From positions 1 to 14,797 of the forward strand of contig RXOD01005314.1 in NCBI GenBank assembly GCA_005223375.1: DNA of 14,797 nucleotides, written 5' to 3'. The translations under genes and the position numbers were made by a program. Each line of letters begins with the position of its first letter. Position 1 is the first letter of the stretch. The notes under the pieces are model-generated. The model saw only the letters and a list, made by a program, of their open reading frames with translations, was not told where the DNA came from and made no database searches. The DNA comes from Amoebophrya sp. AT5.2. Lineage: Eukaryota; Sar; Dinophyceae; Syndiniales; Amoebophryaceae. Below, piece after piece: positions 1 through 7,777 of this stretch.

Positions 1-1198
1 ATGCATTTTTTTGAGCTGTAAACTGAACCCGAGCACCTGGACCGGCGCGATGTTGTTGCCGAAAATCAAATACGAGGTGACGATGGTGGTCGGCGTTTTC
101 AGGTTTCCGATCACCATGCTGCCCACCGCGCCGAGCTGGCCGACCAGGAGGAAGCCGAACAGGTTGAACAGGGCCGCACAGCACGCACCGGCGACGATCC
201 AGAGCCAGCCCTCCACCGGTACGTGCGCGATGTCCCTCCACGGCTGGTCCCCCTCGAGCGCCACGCTGGCGACGAGGAAAATCACCATGTTGAACGGCGT
301 GGCGTAGTAGAGGAGCGAAATGCTGTCGATGGGCTCCTTGCCGTGCATCAGCGTAGCCTGCAAAACCGCACGCAGAGCACGAAAAATGCTGGCGCCAAGC
401 GACACCACAACGCCGATCTGATAAATGTCATTGATAAATGTGTTAGCGGAGTTGCCAACCTTGGGCCTACCATCATCAGCTTTTACCTCTTTTTTGCTGC
501 CTTGGTTGTCTTGCTCGCACGGTGTAGGTGCTTTGACATTAACGTATACGTACCCACGCGAACTTGCTGGGTTCTCCCCAGGCGGTGAGCGCGCCTCCGA
601 GGCAGACGGGCAGCAGGCTCCAGTACGCCGCGCTGTTGTAGCGCTTGTCGAAGAAGCAGAGCGAGCAGACGAAGGTCCAAAGGGGCGAGGTGTTCTGCAG
701 CATCTGGTGAAAGCTCGGGTACAAGTGCACCAGGGAGATGTTGCCGCAGGCGATGCTCGCAGCGCCGAGGAAGGAAAACGGGAGTATGAAGAACAGCTGC
801 TCGGAAAAGGGCACGGGACGGCGGTCGGGCACCCAGTTGAACACGAAAATCATGGTCACAGCCATCACGTAACTCATCAGCATGTGGGTGATCGTGAGCC
901 ACAGGGGGTGCTCGAACCGGTACTGCACGTAAATCCACTTCGTGATGTGCACGAGGGCCATGGAAATCACGAAGCTCGCGACCGTGTAAATGACGGTCTT
1001 CGTCCCGGCGCCGAGGGAGGAGGGGCTGATGAGAGAGGGGCTGTTGTTGCGGTGTAGTTGCTGCTGGTGGGAGGTGGTCCCGGGAGCGGCGCACGGACCT
1101 GGAGGTGCTCCTCGTGAAATCGGAGTCGCCACGCGCCGGCCTTCGACTACAAGCTGCGCAGCCATGTCGGCCGCCGCTTCACGTCGAACGTCGCCCAT
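1..1198 (-). CDS. Triose-phosphate/nucleotide-sugar transporter family protein (SLC35/TPT-like), 3' end off window
   Basis: Two exons are visible, 1198..554 and 417..1, joined in phase 0 across a 136-nt intron, giving at least 354 residues. The product should be a multi-pass Golgi, ER or plastid membrane antiporter moving phosphorylated sugars or nucleotide sugars. After a disordered Gln/Pro/Ser-rich N-terminus of about 65 residues come hydrophobic helices at roughly 68-86, 97-121, 131-150 and onward. Family hallmarks are GNISLVHLYPSFHQMLQNTS (about 152-171), the GGAL...GEPSKFAW/IGVVVSLGAS stretch spanning the splice join, FRALRAVLQ, and GNLKTPTTIVTSYLIFGN near the end of exon 2. The Lys-Thr pair there resembles the KT subgroup of TPT homologues, so the substrate cannot be named. 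The start is the ATG at 1198; the same frame has a stop at 1270. The true end of exon 2 is unclear: a possible GT donor lies at 23-22, otherwise the frame stays open to base 1. Confidence 0.88.
418..553 (-). other. Intron of the transporter gene
   Basis: Spliceosomal intron read on the minus strand: donor GTACGT at 553-548, acceptor TTTATCAG ending at 418, phase 0. The join restores the conserved FAW-IGVVVS continuity of the transporter fold. A 10-base word, TGATAAATGT on the plus strand, occurs twice at the acceptor end (419-428 and 432-441). Confidence 0.85.
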
Positions 1199-2111
1199 CT
1201 GACGACTCGAACGTGCTCCCGTCGCGCGGTTGGACCCACCTGGAGAGGTAGCACGCAGCGACTTCCTTTAGGCTCGTCCGCTCACGTGACGCGTGCCCGG
1301 TTGGTGGTGCGCAGCTGAATAGCTCGTGCACGAAGATGGGGTCTCTGCTTGTGCCAGACCCGCATGCTTGGTGGACAGAAAAGAAACTCCGGTGGAGGTG
1401 GTGGCCTCACGACGCCATCGACTCACTTGGTACTATAAGTCTTCTTTTTATTCCACCCAGGAGCGAGGCCGTGGCTAAGGTTTGTTGGATTGAAAACGAT
1501 GCGACGGAAAAGGATAGTTGTGTGAAAGAAAGTGAACAATAGAGGGAAGTCTGCTACAACGGCACGCAGGACTGATTTTCTCTCACCGTGGGCGGTTTGC
1601 AGAATCTCTCTTGTTTCTCGTGCCGTGGGAAATCATTCTCAAAGTGCAGAGGACTCGCTCCATATGGATCAACGTAGGCCTCGGTCGTGTTCCGTGACAT
1701 CATGCCGGTGTGTTTTTCTTAGTCGTGTCTCTTCTGGATCCGCCGGGTACCTGGTGACGCGCACAGCACTTAGCGAGCGAGACGCTTACAACAGAATGAG
1801 ATAGAACTATAAGATATCACATTCGCAATCGCAAGCCAAGATCAAGATGAGCATCGATTTGTCTTGGACGTGGTACGTTTTAAATCTTTTCGGAGAATCA
1901 ACATCAAGCTGCCAGCGCCCCCTCGAGGTCTTTCAACAGAGCATCCCGCCGTATGGAAATGGATTGCAGTGTCGCTTCGTACTGCTCTTGGAGTAAAACA
2001 CTGCTCCCTCCCCCATGCGCCTGTCGTGGCAAAAATTAATTTTTACCTAAGAAAGTATATTATGGTGGAAATGTCGTTGTAGGAGTAGGAGTACTACGTA
2101 CAAGTACTTGG
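1199..2111. other. Spacer between transporter 5' end and disordered-protein gene 3' end
   Basis: About 910 nt with no convincing gene. The only open frames are under 100 codons and show neither coding-like third-position bias nor recognisable motifs. It should hold the promoter and 5' leader of the transporter (right to left from 1199) and the 3' UTR of the gene ending at 2112. The end near 2080-2110 is rich in GTAC words, with AGTACTACGTA at 2090-2100 and the palindrome CAAGTACTTG at 2101-2110. No exact AATAAA was seen on the minus strand just past the stop at 2112. Confidence 0.6.
2102..2109. repeat. AAGTACTT palindrome, copy 1
   Basis: 8-bp palindrome, here CAAGTACTTG, starting 3 nt past the stop codon of the disordered-protein gene. 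Further copies lie at 4535-4542 and 12050-12057, all in noncoding DNA. Function unknown; chance is possible in AT-rich spacers. Confidence 0.35.
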
Positions 2112-4247
2112 CTATGGCGGTGGTGACTGTAGCTGTACCTGTACCTTTTTTGTTGCTTGTTCCACAACTCGCAGAGGCGGCTTTTCAGCGACATTAGCTT
2201 GGGCTCCACCCGATGATCGTGTCTTCGTTCTGCTCGCGAAGATGTGTTTTTCGGCGAAGGCCTCTGCGCTGCTTTGGAGCCGGTCGATGCGTTCCAGCAG
2301 TGTGTCTCGATGATCCGCCGACGTTGTTGTGCTGTGCCCCACTCTGCCACCCACGACGTCGCCCGTCCGACCAGGACCGCCCATACGAAACCGACGAGCT
2401 CCTGAACCGGAACGGTCCCCACCAAGCAGAAAATCTTCCGGGTGCCGCCTGTTTAGCTCCAGGTCGTAGTAGCCAACGGCGGAATGTGTGGTTACCGCCC
2501 CCGATGAGGAACCGATGTGACTTCGGTGGCCCTGCGGTGCACCAGAATTTATTGAATTTCCCACCACCGCGAAGTTTTCGTGCGCCAGCGACGGTAGCGC
2601 GTTTACCCCCGGCACCACCGCCGTGCTGCTATGGAATGGGTACCCCGCTGCGTACCCTCTGTGAGGCCCTGCTCCTGCTCCGTCGAACAGCAGGTCGCGT
2701 CTCGCCACCGACTCCCGGGATTTCGGCGAGCGGTCGTCGATGTAGTGCAGTAGGTATTTTGCGTTCGTCGCGTAGGTAGCGGACGCTTCATTCAGCCGCT
2801 TCTTCACCAGCAGACCACTCTGCTGCAGCTGTTCGAAGTTCCTCTCGGAGCCGGTGCCCCGCAACGGACGGTTCTGAGGGTCCAGCGGAGTTGTGAGCTG
2901 AAACGGCGAGGACGAGGCCGGCAGTTGTAGTTGAACTCCATCTACAACTTGTGCAGGGGAAGCCGCGAGTCCTGCTCCTCCGAGCGGTGGCAGTCCTCCT
3001 GCAGCTGCGGGACTGATGCTGAGCCGGCCCGCGGTAGACACGTTCAGCTGCTTTCTGGCGGCCGCAGGGTGGGCGAAGGCTCCGGGCTTCTCCAGATACA
3101 TGTGCGGAAAGGCTTCGCCCTCTCCCCGGGCCCGGGGGCCTGGCGGATCTTCGGGGGGATCCGAGACAAAGAGCCACGGCGACGGCGCCGGAGCCGGAGA
3201 ACTGCACACTTGCGCACTGCTGGTGCCGCCCGCAGCTGGTACTGGTGCTGCGCCCCCGAAAGCCAAACCAATCGACGTGCCAAGATCAAGCCCCCCGAAC
3301 TGTATCGACCGTTCCTCCGCCGTACTCTTGTTCACGTCTTCCTGGTGCACCTCCAGCTGCTGCTTCACGCTGCACTGTCGGGGCGACCTACCACCGAGGA
3401 ACCCCAAGGGACTCGAGTCCGGCCGCTCCAGCACGAGTGGGGTCGCTCCGGGGACGTAAGGTTGTATAGGTGTACGGACAATCTTCACCTCTCCAGCGGT
3501 CGTGTCCGAGGTGTTTTGACACCTTAGTCCTTGCACCAAGCCGCCTGTGGGTGGCGGCGACGTCGAATGCAACGACGCCAGCGGACTGCGGTAAAGCCGC
3601 TTGGTGGCGCTCGACGTGGCGCCAGGAGGTGCGGGAGCGGATGCAGGCGGGAAAAGTTGCAACGGGCTGACTGCAGCTGCAGACGGCGGCGACGAGGCGG
3701 CGAATAGAAGAGGGGGCGGTGTTGAAGAACAAGTGCCTGTCGGCTGCGCGAGAGGTTCAGAGATCTTCTGGCGAAACATCATCTTCGTGCCAGCTTGCAG
3801 AGCTGCGAGCTGCTGCTGAGGCGGACGACGACCTGCTGCAGCAGGTGGGAGACCGCCTGCGCTTGCTGGCGCCAAGCCACCGAGCCCGCCGCCTACAGCT
3901 GCTGCTCCCAGATGAAGCGCGGGGAACGTCGGGCTCGCACTGGAGACCACCGGCGCGCCTCGTCCTCCTGGTCCTCTGGTTGGGGTTCTCGTGACGTTGG
4001 CGTTGGGGTTGCAGTACTGACCGGGGGCGGGCGGTGCCACGATCGGTGTCATCGTCCCTCCAGGGGGAGAAGAAGCTGCGACGCTCGGAACAATGTTGCC
4101 GAGAACAAGACGTGGCGGTAGAAGGCGGACAACCTTGTTCGACGCTGCGGTTGCGGGAGGAAGATTACTGCTTCGGCCGCCATTAACAGAGACAAACGGT
4201 GTCTCCTCCGTCTCCCCGACAGAAAAATCGTCGTCCGATGCGGCCAT
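2112..4247 (-). CDS. Unrecognised disordered Pro/Ala/Ser/Gly-rich protein, 711 residues
   Basis: Single long frame with no family I recognise. The reading begins at ATG 4247, the first ATG in the frame and well placed after an A-run (AAAAAAAGATGGCC); the frame is open upstream but only through non-ATG codons that overlap an inverted repeat. The protein starts acidic (MAASDDDFSVGETEE), then is mostly low-complexity Pro, Ala, Gly and Ser with poly-Gln. Scattered SP/TP sites (YRSPLAS, RTPIQPY, DSSPLG, GRSPRQ, DRSPKSRES) look like proline-directed kinase targets. No signal peptide, membrane helix or catalytic motif is seen. Two less biased segments stand out: around residues 480-520 (LLVKKRLNEASATY, KYLLHYIDDRSP) and a C-terminal stretch with TLLERIDRLQSSAEAFAEKH that could form a short helix. 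It could be a cytoskeletal, nuclear or signalling scaffold, but that is a guess. Introns inside it cannot be excluded without transcripts. Confidence 0.7.
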   Translation of the reverse strand: MAASDDDFSVGETEETPFVSVNGGRSSNLPPATAASNKVVRLLPPRLVLGNIVPSVAASSPPGGTMTPIVAPPAPGQYCNPNANVTRTPTRGPGGRGAPVVSSASPTFPALHLGAAAVGGGLGGLAPASAGGLPPAAAGRRPPQQQLAALQAGTKMMFRQKISEPLAQPTGTCSSTPPPLLFAASSPPSAAAVSPLQLFPPASAPAPPGATSSATKRLYRSPLASLHSTSPPPTGGLVQGLRCQNTSDTTAGEVKIVRTPIQPYVPGATPLVLERPDSSPLGFLGGRSPRQCSVKQQLEVHQEDVNKSTAEERSIQFGGLDLGTSIGLAFGGAAPVPAAGGTSSAQVCSSPAPAPSPWLFVSDPPEDPPGPRARGEGEAFPHMYLEKPGAFAHPAAARKQLNVSTAGRLSISPAAAGGLPPLGGAGLAASPAQVVDGVQLQLPASSSPFQLTTPLDPQNRPLRGTGSERNFEQLQQSGLLVKKRLNEASATYATNAKYLLHYIDDRSPKSRESVARRDLLFDGAGAGPHRGYAAGYPFHSSTAVVPGVNALPSLAHENFAVVGNSINSGAPQGHRSHIGSSSGAVTTHSAVGYYDLELNRRHPEDFLLGGDRSGSGARRFRMGGPGRTGDVVGGRVGHSTTTSADHRDTLLERIDRLQSSAEAFAEKHIFASRTKTRSSGGAQANVAEKPPLRVVEQATKKVQVQLQSPPP

Positions 4248-4275
4248 CTTTTTTTGATAACGACGAGTAGCTGGG

Positions 4276-4475
4276 CACTCGCAGTTACATAAACTCGGAG
4301 TGTCCTCGTACTCGTAAAATAAACCAACAAAAAGCAGGTTGGCCACCTTGAAAAACTGCAAAATTTTTGTGTGAAGTTTCAAATTGCTGCCGGGTCCGCA
4401 CCCGGGTCCGCGCCACCTGCTTTTTGTTGGTTTTACGAGTACGAGGACACTCCGTCTTTATGTAGCAGTCGCAAT
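4276..4475. repeat. Large imperfect inverted repeat (foldback/MITE-like), 5' of the disordered-protein gene
   Basis: Left arm about 4276-4339 and right arm about 4415-4475 are reverse complements, separated by a 75-nt loop (4340-4414). A perfect 24-bp core pairs 4296-4319 with 4431-4454. After a 4-base bulge (TAAA, 4320-4323), a second perfect 16-bp block pairs 4324-4339 with 4415-4430. Outward, an 8-base block (TACATAAA and its complement) is also shared. The loop holds a near-direct repeat CGGGTCCGC twice (about 4391-4411). No clear target-site duplication was found. It ends about 30 nt before the ATG at 4247, so it probably sits in the promoter or 5' leader, where it could form a strong RNA hairpin. 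It could be a nonautonomous foldback transposon remnant or a locally evolved structure. Confidence 0.85.
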
Positions 4476-4534
4476 GGGACGATGAAAGTGTAAAACTAAC
4501 TCTATATCTACGCAAGAACTGAAAAAATTAAAAT

Positions 4535-4542
4535 AAGTACTT
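4535..4542. repeat. AAGTACTT palindrome, copy 2
   Basis: Within the spacer upstream of the disordered-protein gene, about 60 nt outside the inverted repeat. Context TAAGTACTTG. Confidence 0.3.
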
Positions 4543-5004
4543 GTTTCAATTTTTTTTCGCTCGGTAGGTCGATGGCCAGGACAATGTCCACTCTATGTCG
4601 TCCTCGTGCATCCCATATTTTTTAATATCTTTATGTAAGGTACTTTATCTTCTATACCTATGCTTACGCTTTCCGTTAGCCGCACACGTACCCGCTCACC
4701 AGCTGCTCCTAGTCCTCGTGCCTTGCCGAAGCCGATGCCGTCAACATCTACATCTTCTCGTTCACGCACTCGTTCTCTGTGCCCTCGTTTTTTTCGCACT
4801 CCTCCTTGCTTTGAATCGAAAGAAACAGCTATTCCGGCTTCTTGCGAACATCGGCGTCGCGTAACAGTTGCAATAAAGCTCGTCAATCTTCTTCTCAGCA
4901 TGTTTTTTTTCCGGTAGCGTATAGGCAATGACAATGAGGGCTTTTACTTATATCTTCTCTAGGATCTACCTCTATGTCGATCAGGATCTCCACAATCGGT
5001 TCCG

Positions 5005-7259
5005 TCAGCCCGTGCGCATTCTCTTCGCGTCTGGGCCTCCTGCCTCCTGCACGCCGGCGATGTTTGAAAGTTCGGGCGCCTGGTAGAAGTTGACCACGCG
5101 GTCCATGCCCACACTGACGGCAAACCGCGCCCGGTCCGCGAACACCAGATCCGTGACGCGCCCGCGGTGTGCCTGCCCAAAGGACGCAATCTCCGCGATA
5201 GTGGCCTTGGACTCGAAGTGGTAAATCTCCACCGAGTCCGTGCTGTGCCCTATACCGAGGTACTGCCCAGCCGGGTCGAACCTGCGATCGAGTCCGCCAT
5301 CGAGAATTGAGTTTGAGACCATATATATGTGAAGATCATAACGGGAGGGATTGATACCAACAACATTACTTACTTATACGTACCTCAGTTTTTCTATCCT
5401 CCCCGCGAAGACGTGGGTTTGGAGCGGCTGCTCCTGCTTCCGCAGGTCCCAGAGGTGAATCACCCCGTCCGCGCTGCCGGTCACGACGTTGATGGCGTTG
5501 TGGGACACTCCGACCGCGGTGATGGTCGCGCTGTGTGGATGCTCCTCGTTCAGGGTGCCCATATTGCGCGTGCACGCACCCTGCGCAATGTCCCAAAGCT
5601 GGATCTGCCGACCGACAGCAGCGATGCCGGCCTTGCCTGTAGTTTTCGCCGAGTACGAGACCGATACCGATCGGATCATGATGCGATTCATTGCGTGGAG
5701 ATGTGTGCGTCGATGAAGCAAGGAACAACAAATGAAAGAGCAATACCGTTTGGGTGGAGTTTGAACTGCTGGATGCTATCCTCGAGGTTTTTCACCCACC
5801 GAAGCAGTTGTCCGGTGTTCATGTCGAAGTAGGAGATGTTTTTGCCGCCCGCCGTGACCATCAGGTCATTTATCGGGTGGACAAACATGTCCACAATCCC
5901 CGCCTCCCCATGCAGAGCCGGAGAGGAGCTGAAGTGCTGCGCGTAGTTGCCGGAAGCTGTCATGAAAGAGTGGTCGATTTCGTATCGATAGTTTTTTGCC
6001 ACCTTCGCTAAATGCTTTACAACTACATGGCGACGAGTCTAAACGGCTGTCGGATTCGAAGAGAAGCGTACGACTCGAGAAGAAATCAGGCTCTTTGAAA
6101 GCACACCATCGGTCAGCACAGAAGAATAAATCCAGAAGCCATAAAGGTAAAGCCTACTAAGTACCGTCTTTCGAGAAGAGTTTGAGTGTGCTGTCTTTCG
6201 ATGCTGAGTACAGGATGGTCGACTTCGCTGGGTGGAATCCGCAGCAGGTGACTGGGCTTTCGTGCGCTAGAATCTGCAGGGTGGCCGGTGCTTTGCGGCT
6301 CTCCTGTGCCTGCTGCAGGTTGAACTTCTCCAGGTTGCCGTCCTCGCCGCCCGTGAGGATCTCGTCGCTGTTGGCCGGATCCAGCGCGCAGCAGGTGACC
6401 CCGGGCGCCGAGCTCTGGTGCCGGTCCGCGAACGCGCAGAGGTTCTGCATGTTGCGGTTCGTCGCGAAGGGGGTCAGCGTCTTGTGCACCTCCTTGTACG
6501 CGCCCTCTTTCCTTTTCTTGCTGAATTCGGCATCATAGTTCGCGATCCGACCGCTCCAATCCTCCGAAAACCCAACCTCCTCGGGAGGTGTTGAGCCGGG
6601 AGCTCCGGTCGTGGGGGCGGACGAAGAAGCTGTAGTTGCTGCTGCAGTTGTAGAACCAGAAGAGGCCGCGCCGGCGAGGGTGAGGAGCGTCTTGCGCTGT
6701 TCGCGGAGAGAAGTCTCGAGGCTTTTTACGGTCGAGCGGGCAAGATCACGCTCGCCCAAAATCCGCTTGATCGTGCGCGTGGCAGCATCGTGCTGGGTCC
6801 TGTGTCGAGATTTAATTTCTACCGATTCAGTATCAGTTGATGCGATGGAATTATGCGGAGGCCTCTTGGTTTTGATGGATGTTTGTAGTGTTTTTTCCTT
6901 TGCAGTCAAAGTAAAAGAAACAAATTCAATCGGGAGTACAGCACGTGTTGCAGCTGCTCTTTGGCGCTGTCTAGATCTCGCTTCTGTGTGAAGCTGGCGT
7001 TCAGGAGGTCGTCGTAGGTCGTCTGCACCGTGGTCAGCAGCCCCGGCAAGTTCGCTGCGGGAATGGTCCGGAGCGTCTGCGCGTGCCCGGTTTTTATGGG
7101 CAGAATGGTGTCGATCTCGGTGCCGGAGATCGGGCAGGTGTTATGCCCCGTCTCCTCTATTCTCGCGTCCAGGGCATTGCGGTCGTACAGGTAACCAGAA
7201 GGGCGGACTACCACAGGCTCGAAAGGCACGCGCCCGGTCAGAGAACACGTCAGGGACAT
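5005..7259 (-). CDS. PRPF19: Pre-mRNA-processing factor 19 (Prp19): U-box / WD40 ubiquitin ligase of the spliceosome
   Basis: Complete gene of five exons: 7259..6940, 6799..6165, 6007..5747, 5636..5384 and 5281..5005. They total 1746 nt, one unbroken frame of 581 residues plus stop. Prp19 is the core subunit of the NineTeen complex, a tetrameric U-box E3 that activates the spliceosome. Residues 1-73 form the U-box, opening MSLTCSLTGRVPFEPVV with NTCPISGTEI. Residues about 75-150 are the tetramerising coiled coil, where the first splice join makes VLTQHDAATRTIK, matching the LYQHDAA region of other Prp19 proteins. A low-complexity Ala/Thr/Ser linker follows (about 150-185), then seven WD40 blades with signatures such as SADGVIHLWDLRK and GMDRVVNFYQ. 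The length exceeds the human protein (504) mainly through the linker. Start is ATG 7259; intron phases are 2, 1, 1, 2. Confidence 0.96.
5282..5383 (-). other. Prp19 intron 4
   Basis: Donor GTACGT at 5383-5378, acceptor GATCGCAG ending at 5282, phase 2, 102 nt, the shortest intron here. The join makes GRIEKLRFDPAGQYLGIG, matching the start of WD40 blade 6. Confidence 0.88.
5637..5746 (-). other. Prp19 intron 3
   Basis: Donor GTATTG at 5746-5741, acceptor AACTACAG ending at 5637, phase 1, 110 nt. The join makes KLHPNGKAGIAAVGRQIQLW, a standard blade sequence. Confidence 0.87.
6008..6164 (-). other. Prp19 intron 2
   Basis: Donor GTACTT at 6164-6159, acceptor CATTTAG ending at 6008, phase 1, 157 nt. 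It lies between WD40 blades 2 and 3; the joined peptide reads LKLFSKDAKVAKNYRYE. Confidence 0.85.
6800..6939 (-). other. Prp19 intron 1
   Basis: Donor GTACTC at 6939-6934, acceptor GACACAG ending at 6800, phase 2, 140 nt. It falls inside the coiled-coil helix. Splicing gives CTG-ACC-CAG-CAC-GAT, which restores the conserved QHDAA motif and keeps frame through the whole gene. Confidence 0.88.
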
Positions 7260-7777
7260 GTCGACGGCGATGTAGTTGGCGCTATCAAAACTAACGGTAA
7301 AAACGGGCGGGAGAACACATTATGAAACCCAAGAATAAAGCTATGTGCTTTATAGCCTATTGCCGTAGTTGAGCTACTTACTTACTATTACTTCAACTAC
7401 TGCTTGATGAACAAGATATTAATGTCGCCGCGCTGCTCGGAATTACAGAAGATGCTGATGGAGGCGATCTTTTCACGTTCGACACGCAGGTGATCTTCCT
7501 CTGTCTTTTCACGGATTCGGGACCACTGAGCAAAAGCAGAACCTGAACATACTGGAAGGGGATCTCGGACCTCTTGAATGAACTCCGCAAAGGCATACGA
7601 GCCGACGCATGAAATTTTTATACTGGTGCGCAGAAGATCTAGAAGAATATCATATTTTTATTGTACGCGAGGGCATATACGACCGTCTTGCAGCTCGTTC
7701 TTCCTACCCGTAACAGCATGACGAGCAGTACAGTCGGCCCTTCTTAATTCGCGATCGGATGTTCTTCGCTGATGGGT
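7260..7777. other. Spacer between LRR/coiled-coil gene 3' end and Prp19 start
   Basis: About 520 nt, AT-richer than the flanking exons, with no supported gene. It should contain the 3' UTR of the gene ending at 7778 and the Prp19 promoter. A run of TACTTAC-like words lies near 7374-7396. A 67-codon Ser-rich open frame at 7393-7596 (minus) has no recognisable feature. Confidence 0.55.
7657..7662 (-). terminator. Possible poly(A) signal AATAAA for the LRR/coiled-coil gene
   Basis: AATAAA on the minus strand, about 115 nt beyond the stop codon at 7778, in an AT-rich patch. Placement fits a 3' end, but the other genes in the window lack an exact copy in the same position, so this may be chance. 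Confidence 0.3.

Larger units (their letters stand above)
4248..5004. other. Spacer between Prp19 3' end and disordered-protein gene 5' end
   Basis: About 760 nt with no gene I can support. It contains the inverted repeat at 4276-4475, an A/T-rich patch near 4495-4560 with AAGTACTT at 4535-4542, and a pyrimidine-rich plus strand from roughly 4660 to 4860 (purine-rich on the transcribed-sense minus strand). Open frames exist here on both strands (113 codons minus, 89 plus) but neither has recognisable motifs. It should hold the 3' UTR of Prp19 and the promoter of the next gene. No exact AATAAA on the minus strand follows the Prp19 stop closely. Confidence 0.55.

Noticed and set aside
2213..3527. 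Several 140-200 codon plus-strand frames inside the disordered-protein gene
   Set aside because: They overlap each other in different frames in GC-rich low-complexity DNA; none has motifs, and the single 711-residue minus frame explains them.
4248..4382. N-terminal extension of the disordered protein by 45 residues
   Set aside because: The frame is open but contains no ATG upstream of 4247, and most of it lies within the inverted repeat.
4593..4934. 113-codon minus-strand frame (and an 89-codon plus-strand frame opposite it)
   Set aside because: Arg-rich or Leu-rich by local strand composition, no motif, and located where the Prp19 3' UTR is expected.
7393..7596. 67-codon Ser-rich minus-strand frame
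   Set aside because: Short, in an AT-rich spacer, no motif, and lies past a possible poly(A) signal of the upstream gene.
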